64,000 nucleotides of DNA. Source: Roseimaritima sediminicola (GTDB lineage Bacteria; Planctomycetota; Planctomycetia; Pirellulales; Pirellulaceae). The stretch lies in the NCBI RefSeq assembly GCF_009618275.1, contig NZ_WIAD01000024.1:1-64000 (forward strand), written 5' to 3'. Below the pieces are notes generated by a model. It saw only the letters and a program-made list of their open reading frames with translations. It did no database searches and was not told the origin of the DNA. A program made the translations under genes and the position numbers. This document shows positions 42,455 to 51,911 of the stretch, piece after piece. Positions within the stretch are counted from its first letter, which is position 1. The number at the start of each line of letters is the position of its first letter.

Positions 42455-42757
42455 TCAACCGCCGCTCGGCGCATCGACGCTGTCGATTTTCTCTTGCATC
42501 GATTGTTCGCGGTCGGTGCGCGTGCCAACTTTGATGCTGGTGGTGATTCGCGGCGCGCCCAACGCGTGGACGCGCTGGTGGCAACGTTTGACCGCGGCAA
42601 ACACTTCGTCCCATTCGCCTTCGATATTCGTCCCGTAGGCGTGCAGTTGGTGCGACAAACCGGCCTCCTCGAGCACCTTCTGGCACTCGGCAACGTACTT
42701 GCTGACCGATACGCCGACGCCCATCGGCACGACACATAAATCGACAATGACTTTCAT
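42455..42757 (-). CDS. MTH1187-family thiamine-binding protein
   Basis: A 100-residue protein starting MKVIVDLCVVPMGVG. The ferredoxin-like fold elements VSVSKYVAECQKVLEEAGLSHQLHAYGTNIEGEWDEVFAAVKRCHQRVHALGAPRITTSIKVGTRTD match the MTH1187/YkoF-like (DUF77) family, some of which bind thiamine. Convergent with the DUF3140 gene, 7 bp apart. Confidence 0.88.
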   Translation of the reverse strand: MKVIVDLCVVPMGVGVSVSKYVAECQKVLEEAGLSHQLHAYGTNIEGEWDEVFAAVKRCHQRVHALGAPRITTSIKVGTRTDREQSMQEKIDSVDAPSGG

Positions 42758-42847
42758 CGCATGGATTTCCTTGCGTTTGCGGGTAGGAACAGGGCCCAGC
42801 AGCATGCCTCAAAGCGTATTCTCACGCCACAAAAATTCTCACGCCAC

Positions 42848-42884
42848 AAAAAAACGGAGGCTTCGCGATCTGCGAAGCCTCCGT
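42848..42884 (-). terminator. Intrinsic terminator of tRNA-Leu
   Basis: A perfect 13-bp stem (ACGGAGGCTTCGC at 42854-42866 with its partner 42872-42884; loop 42867-42871) is followed on the minus strand by seven T. It starts 12 bp after the tRNA 3' end. Confidence 0.9.
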
Positions 42885-42895
42885 TTGCGTCGAGT

Positions 42896-42979
<84 letters not shown>

Positions 42980-43063
42980 GTGAACGGACGGTGAGAATCG
43001 CCCATTTTTCCGCTCACGTCAACGCCCCTTTTCGGACGCTCTTTGAAGACGCTCGGCGGAGAG

Positions 43064-43212
43064 CGCGAGCCCAATGCCACTTCCTTTGTAGCGGAACGGC
43101 GCGAGCCGTCCGGTTTTGCGGTGCGAACCTTCACACACCGGGCGGCTTGCGCCGCTCCGCTAACGCTTCAATCGCAAGCGATGGTGAAAGTAGATGGCAT
43201 TGAGCGCGAGCC
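43064..43212. repeat. Repeat D, copy 2
   Basis: Nearly identical to 36669-36817, with a 136-bp core without differences. It sits between tRNA-Leu and a secreted-protein gene and is followed directly by a repeat A copy (43213-43235). Confidence 0.85.
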
Positions 43213-43242
43213 GCCAGGCTGGAAGCCTATGCCGCGCATCGC

Positions 43243-43686
43243 CTAGCGTACCGCGACTCGCTCCGGTTCGGCGAAGGGGTTCTGCTGGACTTCTCCGATC
43301 GCAAAATCCGCGTTGTCCAGCGGGCTGGTCGGCATCTCGGCTTCTTCGCCCAGGACCGTCGAGGAGTGGCAGTAGGGATTGGCCAGTGGCTTGGGATCGA
43401 AATCCGCCGCCTGCCGGCCTCGATAGGCGCTGGCGGGCTGGACCATCGGCGGGGCCGCAAAGGGGCTCATCCCGTAGGGCCGGGCGTGCCGAGTGCTGTA
43501 GTACACCGGTGGATGGACCGAAAAGTACGGAGGCGTGCGGACCGAGGTGCTCGGCGGGAAGCTGTACGGGTTATAAAACCCCAGATACCCAGGCCCGTAG
43601 GCGGCCGGGCTCTGCGCCTCGGCGGTGGCTCCGGTCAGAAAGCTAGCCGCCAGGGCCAGACATACGGAAAAGCAAAGCGACTTCAT
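43243..43686 (-). CDS. Secreted proline/tyrosine-rich planctomycete protein
   Basis: A 147-residue exported protein starting MKSLCFSVCLALAASF; the 30-codon upstream extension lacks a signal and is rejected. The mature part is Pro/Tyr/Ser-rich, with VRTPPYFSVHPPVYYSTRHARPYGMSPFAAPP. I associate that pattern with small envelope proteins of Pirellulales, though no function is known to me. Repeat A and D copies lie at its 3' side. Confidence 0.78.
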   Translation of the reverse strand: MKSLCFSVCLALAASFLTGATAEAQSPAAYGPGYLGFYNPYSFPPSTSVRTPPYFSVHPPVYYSTRHARPYGMSPFAAPPMVQPASAYRGRQAADFDPKPLANPYCHSSTVLGEEAEMPTSPLDNADFAIGEVQQNPFAEPERVAVR

Positions 43687-43812
43687 GGTGTGGCTCTCGG
43701 TGGAAGGTGAAACGGCCGAATACAATGGCACGGAACGCAGGAAGCTCGGTGAATCTGACAAACTGAGTGAAGTCAAAAAATCGCGTCACATTTTCACCCT
43801 AGTCGCCCCACC

Positions 43813-44997
43813 ATGCCCGATCAATCGTTGCCGCCGAACAATTCGGCTCCGCGGTCGCGGGGTGGTAACGATTATAACGCCGCGCTGCGAATTCAGTGCG
43901 TGATCCATTCCCTGGCCGGCGGGGGGGCCGAACGGGTCCTGGCCAGCTTGGCCAGCCGACTTGCCAGCCGCGGGCACGACGTCCAATTGGTCACCCTGGG
44001 CGACGCGCGAGACGACCGCTATGCGGTGGCCCAGAACGTCCAGCGAATCGAGCTGGACGTGATGCAGGACAGCCGCGGCGTGTTGGCCGCGCTGCGAAAC
44101 AACCTGCGGCGCTTGCGAGCGGTCCGCCGAACGGTCCGCCGGTATCGCCCCGACGTCGTACTCAGTTTCTGCGATGCGACCAACGTCCTGGTCCTGTTGG
44201 CCACGGCCGGGATGGCCGTTCCGGTCGTGGTTTCCGAACGCAGCGATCCGGCAAAGCACCCGATGGGCCGCTGCTGGGCGCGGTTACGGCCCTGGGCCTA
44301 TCGGCGTGCTGCACGGCTGGTCGCGCTGAGCGATGCCGCCGCCGTGACGCTGGCCCCCTGGAACCGCCGCCCCGTGGCCGTCATCCCCTCGGCCGTCGAC
44401 CCGCCCCCGCACCCTGCGTCCGCAAACTCCGCACCTGCGGACCCGGCCGCGGCGCCGATCATGCTGGGCGTGGGCCGCTTGTCACACGAAAAAGGCTTTG
44501 ACCGTTTGATTGCCGCGTTCGCGTCGGTCGCGGCGGAGCATCCGGGGTGGCGGCTAGAGATCGCCGGTGACGGTCCCCTGCGGGCGGCTCTCCAACAGCA
44601 GATTACGGCCAGCGGTTTGGCCGATCGCATCGAACTTGTGGGGTGGCGGCAGGACGTGGCATCCTTGTACGCCCGGGCCGACCTGTTCGTACTGCCCAGT
44701 CGCTACGAGGGGTTTCCCGCGGCACTGCTCGAAGCGATGGCGTGGGGAGTCGCCTCGGTCGCCGTGGATTGCGACAGCGGTCCACGGCAGATCGTTCGCG
44801 ATGGCGTCGACGGGGTGTTGTGTTCCGCCGAACAGCTCGAGGAGCGGCTGCGGCAGATGATGGGCGATCGGTCGCTTCGTTTGCGGCTGGCCAGCCGGGC
44901 CGTCGAGGTGGTCGACCGCTTTGGTTGGCCGGCAATGGTTCGCCGGTACGAGCGAGTCCTGCGGGAGGCGGCTACAGATCGAAGCCGGCCGTCGTGA
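43813..44997 (+). CDS. Glycosyltransferase family 4
   Basis: A 394-residue GT-B glycosyltransferase. The N-terminal IHSLAGGGAERVLASLASRLASRGHDVQLVTL is the acceptor-domain glycine loop. The donor domain has GVGRLSHEKGFDRLIAAF, ELVGWRQDVASLYARADLFVLPSRYEGFPAALLEAMAWG with the E-x7-E motif, and GVDGVLC. Likely role: transfer of a sugar to a lipid or polysaccharide of the envelope; donor and acceptor unknown. It overlaps the convergent oxidase gene by 26 bp. Confidence 0.9.
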   Translation: MPDQSLPPNNSAPRSRGGNDYNAALRIQCVIHSLAGGGAERVLASLASRLASRGHDVQLVTLGDARDDRYAVAQNVQRIELDVMQDSRGVLAALRNNLRRLRAVRRTVRRYRPDVVLSFCDATNVLVLLATAGMAVPVVVSERSDPAKHPMGRCWARLRPWAYRRAARLVALSDAAAVTLAPWNRRPVAVIPSAVDPPPHPASANSAPADPAAAPIMLGVGRLSHEKGFDRLIAAFASVAAEHPGWRLEIAGDGPLRAALQQQITASGLADRIELVGWRQDVASLYARADLFVLPSRYEGFPAALLEAMAWGVASVAVDCDSGPRQIVRDGVDGVLCSAEQLEERLRQMMGDRSLRLRLASRAVEVVDRFGWPAMVRRYERVLREAATDRSRPS

Positions 44998-45565
44998 TCC
45001 AGAACGCGCCCAGCATCAACAACCAGACGACATCCAGAAAGTGCCAATAGGCCGCGGCAAAGTCGACCGCGCCGTGGCGTTCGTGATCGTAGCGACCGAT
45101 CAGACAGCGTGCGCCCACCACGCCCAAAGCGATGATTCCACCCACCACGTGCAACGCGTGCAGGACGGCCAGGACCACGACCATGGCTCCGACGCCCTGC
45201 GAAAAACTGCTCCGCATCTCGTCGGATTCCAGCAGTTGCCACATGGCATAGCCCTGGGCGACCAGGAACCCAAAGGCCAACAAGGTCGCCCCGCCAATCG
45301 CCAGCGAACTGCCCATGCGTCGATCCTTGCGGACCAGGACCGTGGCCCTGTGCACCAGGCCGCTGATGCCCAGCAGGCCGAGCGTACTGAACAGAAAAAT
45401 CGTCGGCAGGGTGGTTCCCGGCCCCACAACATCCCGGCGCCAGTAGGCGTACAGGAAATACAGGATGATGCTGGAAACAAAGAACACGAACAGCGAAACC
45501 AGAAACAGGGCGGCTCCCTGCCACTGACGACGGTCCAGCGGTTGCGATTCGAGGCGTTGAGGCAT
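44972..45565 (-). CDS. Heme-copper oxidase subunit III-like protein
   Basis: A 197-residue membrane protein with five hydrophobic helices, of the COX3 family: ALFLVSLFVFFVSSIILYFLYAYWRR, FLFSTLGLLGISGLVHRA, GMAYLE-type GYAMWQLLE, and VVLAVLHALHVVGGIIALGVV...AAYWHFLDVVWLLMLGAFW. The start MPQRLESQPLDRRQ was preferred over a 32-codon longer frame. The five-helix form is typical of two-helix-shorter subunit III variants. Subunits I and II are not in this window. Confidence 0.88.
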   Translation of the reverse strand: MPQRLESQPLDRRQWQGAALFLVSLFVFFVSSIILYFLYAYWRRDVVGPGTTLPTIFLFSTLGLLGISGLVHRATVLVRKDRRMGSSLAIGGATLLAFGFLVAQGYAMWQLLESDEMRSSFSQGVGAMVVVLAVLHALHVVGGIIALGVVGARCLIGRYDHERHGAVDFAAAYWHFLDVVWLLMLGAFWITTAGFDL

Positions 45566-45674
45566 GGCCGCATTTTCCAAAACTTTCCTCGCCAGGCCCA
45601 GGGGGTGGCAAGGGGTGCGACATGTGGCATTATAGCACACGGCGGTTCCAGTTCTTTTCAACCCTGAAGGTTAC

Positions 45675-46607
45675 GTGACGACGCTACGCCCATTTCAAAA
45701 CGCGGACGTCCCGCAGTTGTGGCAGACTTGGAAGGCTCATTTCGAAGCTGCCGGGATGGCTGTCGAACTGACCTTGGCGGCGTTTGAGCAAGCCATCGTC
45801 GACCGCTTGTTCTTTGACCCACGCCGCTTGCTGGTGGCGTCGAAGGAAGCACGTTTGGTGGGGTTTGCGCACTGGATGGTGTTGCCGGAGCAGACCGAAC
45901 GAGCGGTGATTGCGGCGGTTTGTGTGCGGCCCGGTGAGGACGCGGCGGCGGTCGGCGAGCAATTGATTGCCGCCTGTGAAGCGGCCGCTTCGGCCGCCGG
46001 ATGTTCGGTCATCCTGGGCGGCAACGACCCGCGCTTCCTGACCGGCTATGCGGGCTTGTCGCCGCTGGGCCCTGGCGAGGGCATCGCCGATGCCGATCGG
46101 GTGGCCACCGCCTGGTTCATGCAGCACGCCTATTCGCCGGCCCACCGGATCGGACGCTACAGCCTTGCGCTGGCTCAGTTCCGTCCGCCGCTGGATCGCA
46201 GCCAAATGCAACTGCGACGCACCGCGGCGGTCAGCCACGAGACGATGTTGCCGACCGACCCCCGCACCGCCGCCGCACTGGCTCACGCCGACCTCGAGCG
46301 ATTTACTGCGCAGAGCCGTGGTGGCCAGCGACTGGCATGGGCGACGTTCCACCTCAGTACGCCGGAAGCCCAGGTGTTTCCGACCAGCCAGGCGATCCTG
46401 GCCGATTGGGGATGCGACGTCGAGGACGACCCGCAGGCGGCGGCCACGCGGTTTACCATCGGCGGTGCCCTGCAGCAGCTGCAGCAGTTGGGCGTCCGCC
46501 GCGTCGAAGCGGTGGCCTCCGACGGTCAGCCCGATCGAGCGGTGATGCTGCGGTCGCTGAGGTTCAACCTGGATGGTGAAGGCACGGTTTTTTCCAAGCG
46601 GTTGTAG
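45675..46607 (+). CDS. GNAT-type N-acetyltransferase
   Basis: A 310-residue protein with a GTG start (MTTLRPFQNADVPQLWQTWKAHF) and AGG upstream. The first half has the GNAT core, RLLVASKEARLVGFAHWMVLPE and AVCVRPGEDAAAVGEQLIAACEAAASAAGC (acetyl-CoA loop region). The second half appears to be a degenerate repeat of the fold (AQVFPTSQAILADWGC...RRVEAVASDGQPDRAVMLRSLRF). Substrate unknown. Confidence 0.75.
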   Translation: MTTLRPFQNADVPQLWQTWKAHFEAAGMAVELTLAAFEQAIVDRLFFDPRRLLVASKEARLVGFAHWMVLPEQTERAVIAAVCVRPGEDAAAVGEQLIAACEAAASAAGCSVILGGNDPRFLTGYAGLSPLGPGEGIADADRVATAWFMQHAYSPAHRIGRYSLALAQFRPPLDRSQMQLRRTAAVSHETMLPTDPRTAAALAHADLERFTAQSRGGQRLAWATFHLSTPEAQVFPTSQAILADWGCDVEDDPQAAATRFTIGGALQQLQQLGVRRVEAVASDGQPDRAVMLRSLRFNLDGEGTVFSKRL

Positions 46608-46678
46608 GCGACGCCGAGTTGTTTCACAATCCTCGCTGCTTTCCTTTCATTTCTTGTTGACCTGGAGTTGCTCCGCCA

Positions 46679-47458
46679 ATGCCCTCAGTACTCGCTATCG
46701 CCGCTCACCCTGATGATATTGAATTCGGTATGTGTGGGACGATGCTGCAGCTGAAGCAGCGCGGCTGGGACCTCCACTACATGAACGTCGCCGACGGCAG
46801 CCGGGGATCCACCAAGCTGTCGCCGAAAGAGTGTGCTGCGAAGCGATTGGAAGAAGGTCGCGAAGCGGCCTCGCGGATGGGGGCCACCTTCTACCCGCCG
46901 GTCGGACGCGATATGGAAATGGCCTACACGACCGAATTGTTCCAGAAAGTCGCCGCCGTGGTCCGCCAAAGCCGCGCATCGATCGTGTTGACGCATTCGC
47001 CCCAGGACTACATGGAAGACCACGAATTCGTGTGCCGCCTGGCCGTTTCCGCCGCATTCGCCCACGGCATGCCGAACTTTGAAACCATCCCACCGGTCGA
47101 GCCCTATTACGAGCCGGTGACGGTGTACCACGCCCAGCCAGTGGGCAATCGCCTGCCGCTGGGCCAGCGTGTCCGCCCGCACTTCTGGGTCGACATCGAA
47201 GCGGTCATGGACGGCAAACGCGAAGCCTTGGAAGCGCATGAGAGCCAACGCGAATGGCTCGATGCCAGTCAGGGAATGGATTCCTACATCCAGACCATGA
47301 TCGACATGTCCGCCGACTGTGGACAGATGTCCGGCAAGTTCCAGATGGCCGAAGGCTGGCGGCGTCGCGAGCACTGGGGATTCTGTAACGCCGACGACGA
47401 TCCGCTTCGCGAAGCCCTCTCCGACATCCTGGTCGAGGATACGCCCCGCGATCCCTAA
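46679..47458 (+). CDS. PIG-L family deacetylase
   Basis: A 259-residue zinc-dependent N-acetylglucosaminyl-type deacetylase. The AHPDD motif (His10, Asp12, Asp13) and the later HSPQDYMEDHEFV supply the metal and catalytic residues. BshB1 (bacillithiol) and sugar-lipid deacetylases belong to this family; the substrate here is not determined. It is preceded by the GNAT gene on the same strand, 71 bp apart. Confidence 0.9.
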   Translation: MPSVLAIAAHPDDIEFGMCGTMLQLKQRGWDLHYMNVADGSRGSTKLSPKECAAKRLEEGREAASRMGATFYPPVGRDMEMAYTTELFQKVAAVVRQSRASIVLTHSPQDYMEDHEFVCRLAVSAAFAHGMPNFETIPPVEPYYEPVTVYHAQPVGNRLPLGQRVRPHFWVDIEAVMDGKREALEAHESQREWLDASQGMDSYIQTMIDMSADCGQMSGKFQMAEGWRRREHWGFCNADDDPLREALSDILVEDTPRDP

Positions 47459-47489
47459 AAGAGGCAGGGCGCTCGGAGGCGTGGCGCGC

Positions 47490-47580
47490 TCGTCTCGGCT
47501 GGGGACAGCCGAGCTACTATTGCGCCTCGGCTGGGGACAGCCGAGCTGCTATGGTTGGCTGCTATGGTTGGCTGCTATTG
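47490..47580. repeat. Repeat B, tandem partial copies
   Basis: Two copies of the hairpin half, CTCGGCTGGGGACAGCCGAG, each followed by CTACT or CTGCT, then TATGGTTGGCTGC twice. It lies just after the PIG-L stop and before the DUF3500 gene. Confidence 0.75.
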
Positions 47581-47676
47581 CTGGCGGCGGGTTTTTGCGT
47601 TGGCTGCTGCGGGACGTTATGCTCAGGCTGCGCTGTCCGTGCATTCCCACCTCTCCTTCCCCGCCTAGAAGAACCC

Positions 47677-48726
47677 ATGATGAAACGATCCGCTTTGCTG
47701 ACCGGTTGTTCGGCTGTCCTGATCGCGTGTTTTGCACTGGCGCTGAAACCCGCTGACCGGCCGGCCGAGAACATGCGCTCCTTTGCCATCGCTTGGCTGG
47801 AAACCCTATCGGATCAGCAAGTCGAACAAGCTCGGCTGCCCTACGATTCGCCGAAACGCGTCCAGTGGCATTTCATTCCCAAACCGCAGCGCAAAGGTCT
47901 GCCGCTGCGGGACATGAACGATGCCGAGCGCACCGCCGCGTTGCGCTTGGTGCGCGCGGCCCTCAGTGAGGTCGGTTACCACAAGACCAGCCAGATCATG
48001 TCGCTGGAAGCCGTCTTGCGGGAATTGGAAGGCCCGGGCAGCGAAGCTCGTCGTGATCCCCTGAAGTACTACGTGACCATCTTCGGCGATCCCGCCAACG
48101 ACGATGCTCTGGCGCCCTGGGGGTTGAGCTTCGAGGGGCATCACCTGTCGCTGAACTTCGTCTGCCAGGGGGACGAGGTGGTCGACAGCACGCCCCAGTT
48201 CTTTGCCGCCAATCCCGCGGAACTGAAGACCGAAGTCGAAGGGCCGCTGAAAGTCGGCACGCGTGTGCTGGGCAAAGAGGAAGCACTGGCCTTCGAGCTG
48301 TTGCATTCGATGTCCGATTCGCAACAGCCCCAGGTGCGGATTGCCGAAGAAGCTCCCGCCGAAATCCGCTTCGCCGGAGAAGCTCAGCCTGAGGTGACCG
48401 AGCCCGAAGGGATCGCCTGGAGCGAGCTGAATGCCGGCCAACAGGAACGGCTGAAGCAGTTGATCGAGGTCTACAACGGTGCGATGCCCGAAGAGGTCGC
48501 CGCCGCCCGCCGCGAGTTGATCGAACAACAGGGATGGGACAAAATTCACTTCGCTTGGGCCGGAGCGTCCAAGCCCGGTGTGGGGCATTACTATCGCATC
48601 CAGGGCCCCACATTCCTGATTGAATTCGTCAACACCCAGCCCGATGCGGCCGGCAATCCGGCCAATCATATCCACTGTGTGTGGCGCGACCTGACGGGCG
48701 ATTTTCATCTGCCCATCGAGGACTGA
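47677..48726 (+). CDS. DUF3500 family protein
   Basis: A 349-residue exported protein (MMKRSALLTGCSAVLIACFALALKP). The DUF3500 features are YDSPKRVQWHFIPKPQRKGLPLRDM, the LRELEGPGSEARRDPLKYYVTIFG...PWGLSFEGHHLSLNF stretch and WAGASKPGVGHYYRIQGPTFLIEFVNTQPDAAGNPANHIHCVWRD. The His-rich LSFEGHH and NHIH motifs could bind metal. The frame upstream to 47551 is repeat-derived and rejected. Function unknown. Confidence 0.85.
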   Translation: MMKRSALLTGCSAVLIACFALALKPADRPAENMRSFAIAWLETLSDQQVEQARLPYDSPKRVQWHFIPKPQRKGLPLRDMNDAERTAALRLVRAALSEVGYHKTSQIMSLEAVLRELEGPGSEARRDPLKYYVTIFGDPANDDALAPWGLSFEGHHLSLNFVCQGDEVVDSTPQFFAANPAELKTEVEGPLKVGTRVLGKEEALAFELLHSMSDSQQPQVRIAEEAPAEIRFAGEAQPEVTEPEGIAWSELNAGQQERLKQLIEVYNGAMPEEVAAARRELIEQQGWDKIHFAWAGASKPGVGHYYRIQGPTFLIEFVNTQPDAAGNPANHIHCVWRDLTGDFHLPIED

Positions 48727-48836
48727 ACTTGCGGCCGAGGCGGGAGGTTTGCTAGGCCCTGTGGCAGGATGGATTACTGCTACCTATTGGGGGTCTGTGC
48801 AGACGCATGCACAAACCCCGGCAACGTGAGGGTCGT

Positions 48837-49310
48837 ATGGAACTGCATATCGACGGACCGAATGCACCGCGGCGACGCGGCGGACGGATCCTGGTGGTCG
48901 ACGCCAACCCGCTGTCGCTGATCGCCCTGGCCGGGGTCCTGGATGCCGAGGGCTTTGAATGTATCTGTGCGCGGAGCCACCCGGCGGCCCTGAAAGCGAT
49001 CGAAAGTCAGAGCCAGGATCTGGTGGTCTGCGACGTGGGCGACGATCCCGAGGCCGCCCTGAAATTGATCGACGACATCCATGGTCAAGCCGCCGGCAAA
49101 GACCTGCCTTCGGTGCTGATCGCCGAAGCCCGCTGGGCGGGGCTGGAACAGAAGGCCCAGGGACGAACCGCGGTCCACTGCCTGTTCAAACCCATCGACC
49201 CGGCGTCGCTGCGAGCCGTGGTCGAACAGGCCTTGTGGATGCCGCATCTGATCGGCACCCATCGCCGTCGCGGCAGCCGACCGTCGCACAACGGCTGGCT
49301 GACGCTGTAG
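48837..49310 (+). CDS. Stand-alone response-regulator receiver-like protein
   Basis: A 157-residue CheY-like protein without an output domain. The start MELHIDGP has GAGGGTCGT upstream. The phospho-acceptor Asp66 (LVVCDVGDD) and the conserved Lys118 (CLFKPIDP) are present. Only one acidic residue precedes (VVDANP), and the usual Thr/Ser switch at the end of strand 4 is replaced (VLIAEARW). It may therefore signal weakly or serve as a decoy or scaffold. No histidine kinase lies nearby. Confidence 0.82.
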   Translation: MELHIDGPNAPRRRGGRILVVDANPLSLIALAGVLDAEGFECICARSHPAALKAIESQSQDLVVCDVGDDPEAALKLIDDIHGQAAGKDLPSVLIAEARWAGLEQKAQGRTAVHCLFKPIDPASLRAVVEQALWMPHLIGTHRRRGSRPSHNGWLTL

Positions 49311-49316
49311 GCCGGT

Positions 49317-50621
49317 TTACGCTTTGACGCGCAAGCGGACCACTTTGCCGCGGACGCCGGCCAACGATTCGATCTCGTCGGCGGCTCGTCGGGCCGCGCC
49401 CTCGGGGGCCTCGTGCGTCATCACCACCAGGGGCACCGTATTGCGGTCGGCGCTCGACTCCGGTTCGTGCTGGATCACCGACGCGATCGAGACGTTGTTC
49501 TGTCCCAGAGCCGAAGTGATTTGGCCCAGCACGCCGGGCGAATCATCGACGTGCAGACGCAGGTAGAAACGTCCGGGCAATTCGTCGAAGGATCGCAGGC
49601 GAACCCGTGGCGGACCCACCGGCGAGAACAGTTCCAGCGTCTGGAAGGTCAGGCGGGTGCGGCCCACCGCCGTATCGATGATGTCGGCCACCACGGCCGA
49701 CGCCGTGGGCATCTGGCCGGCACCCAGACCGTGGTAGAACACCGGTCCCACGGCATCGCCGACGACTCGCACGGCATTGAATGCGTCCTGCACCTCGGCC
49801 AGCGGCGTGCCGGCACGGACCAGCGTCGGCGCGACGTGCAGTTCCAGGCCGGCCTCGTCCAGATGAGCGGTCGCCAGCAGTTTGATGCGGTAGCCCAGTT
49901 CGCGAGCAAACCGCAGGTCGGCCGGGTCCAATTGGTCGATGCCCACGCGTGGGATGTCGGCCCAGTTGGCGTGGGCTCCGAAGGCCAGGTGTGCCAGGAT
50001 GGCCAGTTTCTGAGCCGCGTCCGTGCCGTCGACATCCATCGTCGGGTCGGCTTCGGCGTAGCCTTTTTCCTGAGCCAGTTTGACGGCCTGTTCATAGGCC
50101 ATGCCCTGCACGTCCATCTGGGTGACGATGAAGTTGCTGGTGCCGTTGAGGATGCCTTCGAGCGACTGTGTCTGATTGGCCGACAGGCACTGACTGATGT
50201 TCGTAATGATCGGGATCCCACCGGCCACCGACGCTTCGAAGGCGATGCTGCGGCCCAGGTCCCGCGCCCGCTCGAACAGCTCCGGACCGTGTTCGGCCAG
50301 CAGCGCTTTGTTGGCCGTGACGATGTCCTTGCCGGCTTCGAGCAGCTGCAGCATGATCGTCCGGGCCGGTTCCAAGCCGCCGACCAACTGAGCGACGACC
50401 TTGATCTCGGGATCGTTCAGGACTTCGCTGAGGTCGTCGGTCAGTACGCCCTCGGGTAGCGCCGCGGCGCGCGCCTTGTTCAGGTCCCGCACCACCGCCT
50501 TTTCCAGCCACAGCACGCGGCCGGCATGACGGGCGGTACGGTCCCCGTGATCGAGCAGAAGGCGAGCGACACCGCTGCCGACGGTACCCATCCCGACGAT
50601 GGCAACTTTCGTTTTTTGCAT
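49317..50621 (-). CDS. hom: Homoserine dehydrogenase
   Basis: Reduces aspartate semialdehyde to homoserine in threonine and methionine synthesis. A 434-residue protein starting MQKTKVAIVGMGTVGSG (NAD(P)-binding GxGxxG at 10-15). GKDIVTANKALLAEHG holds the catalytic Lys region and ASVAGGIPIITNI the substrate loop. The C-terminal ACT domain (RLHVDDSPGVLGQITSALGQNNVSIASVIQ) suggests threonine feedback control. It is convergent with the receiver gene, 6 bp apart, and divergent from terC. Confidence 0.96.
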   Translation of the reverse strand: MQKTKVAIVGMGTVGSGVARLLLDHGDRTARHAGRVLWLEKAVVRDLNKARAAALPEGVLTDDLSEVLNDPEIKVVAQLVGGLEPARTIMLQLLEAGKDIVTANKALLAEHGPELFERARDLGRSIAFEASVAGGIPIITNISQCLSANQTQSLEGILNGTSNFIVTQMDVQGMAYEQAVKLAQEKGYAEADPTMDVDGTDAAQKLAILAHLAFGAHANWADIPRVGIDQLDPADLRFARELGYRIKLLATAHLDEAGLELHVAPTLVRAGTPLAEVQDAFNAVRVVGDAVGPVFYHGLGAGQMPTASAVVADIIDTAVGRTRLTFQTLELFSPVGPPRVRLRSFDELPGRFYLRLHVDDSPGVLGQITSALGQNNVSIASVIQHEPESSADRNTVPLVVMTHEAPEGAARRAADEIESLAGVRGKVVRLRVKA

Positions 50622-50902
50622 AACAAGCGAAGCGAAATTGGAAGGTAAGGAACAAGTGCGGGTGCGAGCGCCTTGCCGGCGACCTGGCGGCACGGAAAGA
50701 CCGCAATCCTAACGATTCCAGCGAGCGCCGCTACCGCCACTGCGCGGCGCTCACGCCCGAAGTGGGCGGTCTCTTGTTTGCCTGGACGCGACGGTCCGTT
50801 ACATTCTTGCCCGGGGCCCGCCGGCCCCATGGCTGGTTTCCTCTAATCCCCCTGCTACGACCGCCCCCTGCTGCTGCAGCAGGTTTTGCGAAAGGCATTC
50901 CA

Positions 50903-51733
50903 ATGGACGACTTGCTGCATCATCTGTTCACGTTGTTGATGCTGACGCTGCTGCAAGCGGTGCTCGGGTTCGACAATCTGCTGTACATCTCCATTGAGTC
51001 CAAGCGGGTCGAGAAGGACAAGCAGTCGTTCGTCCGCAAGTGGGGCATCGGTTTGGCGATCGCGCTGCGAATCGTGTTGCTGTTCTTGGTCGTCGGCGCG
51101 ATCGAAAAATTCCAGGATCCCCTGTTCTCGCTGCCCTTCGAAGGCATCGTCGAAGGCTCCTTCAACATCCACAGCTTTATCGTCTTGCTCGGTGGGGCTT
51201 TCATCATCTACACGGCCATCAAGGAGATCTATCATTTGGTGGCCATCGATGAATTGGAACACGGCGAGGAGGAAAAAAGTTCGGTCGGCAAGGCAATGTT
51301 CTGGATCGTGACGATGAACCTGGTGTTCTCCTTTGATTCGATCCTCAGCGCCATCGCCCTGGCCGGCAGCACGGATCCGGAAACCAATGCTCCGGTGATC
51401 GGTTTGGCGGCGATGGTGGTGATGAGTCTGGCGATCGTCGCCAGCGGAGCGTTGATGATTCTGTTGGCCGACCGGGTGGCGGAATTCTTGAAACGCAACC
51501 GGCTGTACGAGATCCTGGGCCTGTTCATCCTGTTGATCGTGGGCGTGATGTTGGTGACCGAAGGCGGTCACTTGGCCCACCTGGCTTTCTGGGGGCACCC
51601 GGTCGAAGCGATGTCCAAGAGCACGTTTTACTTTGTGATCGCGGTGCTGGTCGTCGTCGACATCGCCCAAGGTCGCTTTCAGAAAAAGCTGATGGCACAG
51701 CGCCAGCGGATCGCCAAGACCGGCGAGGTCTAA
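50903..51733 (+). CDS. TerC family integral membrane protein
   Basis: A 276-residue membrane protein starting MDDLLHHLFTLLMLTLLQAVLGFDNLLYI. The acidic helix motifs GFDNLLY and MNLVFSFDSILSAIALAG are the paired Asp motifs of TerC/Alx-type proteins, linked to metal (Mn) export in some bacteria. The long upstream frame from 50762 is not conserved sense. An AAAGGCATTCCA ribosome site precedes the ATG. Confidence 0.92.
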   Translation: MDDLLHHLFTLLMLTLLQAVLGFDNLLYISIESKRVEKDKQSFVRKWGIGLAIALRIVLLFLVVGAIEKFQDPLFSLPFEGIVEGSFNIHSFIVLLGGAFIIYTAIKEIYHLVAIDELEHGEEEKSSVGKAMFWIVTMNLVFSFDSILSAIALAGSTDPETNAPVIGLAAMVVMSLAIVASGALMILLADRVAEFLKRNRLYEILGLFILLIVGVMLVTEGGHLAHLAFWGHPVEAMSKSTFYFVIAVLVVVDIAQGRFQKKLMAQRQRIAKTGEV

Positions 51734-51911
51734 CGTCCGCGCGGTGGCGGCGACAGCAAAACGGCGGGCCGTGACTTGATTGCGGCCCGGGACTGTGCGA
51801 TTCTGAGGCACCTTCCCGCTTTGATAGCGTCCCCTCCCGGCCCCTTGGCCCCCGGCCGCTAGAGTGCCGGGCTCGCCGCCTTTTCCAAAACCAAGAAGAC
51901 CTGGTCGACGT

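Noticed and set aside
47551-47676. Cysteine-rich leader extending the DUF3500 gene
   Set aside because: It is translation of the TATGGTTGGCTGC microrepeat and flanking DNA; the signal peptide starts at 47677.
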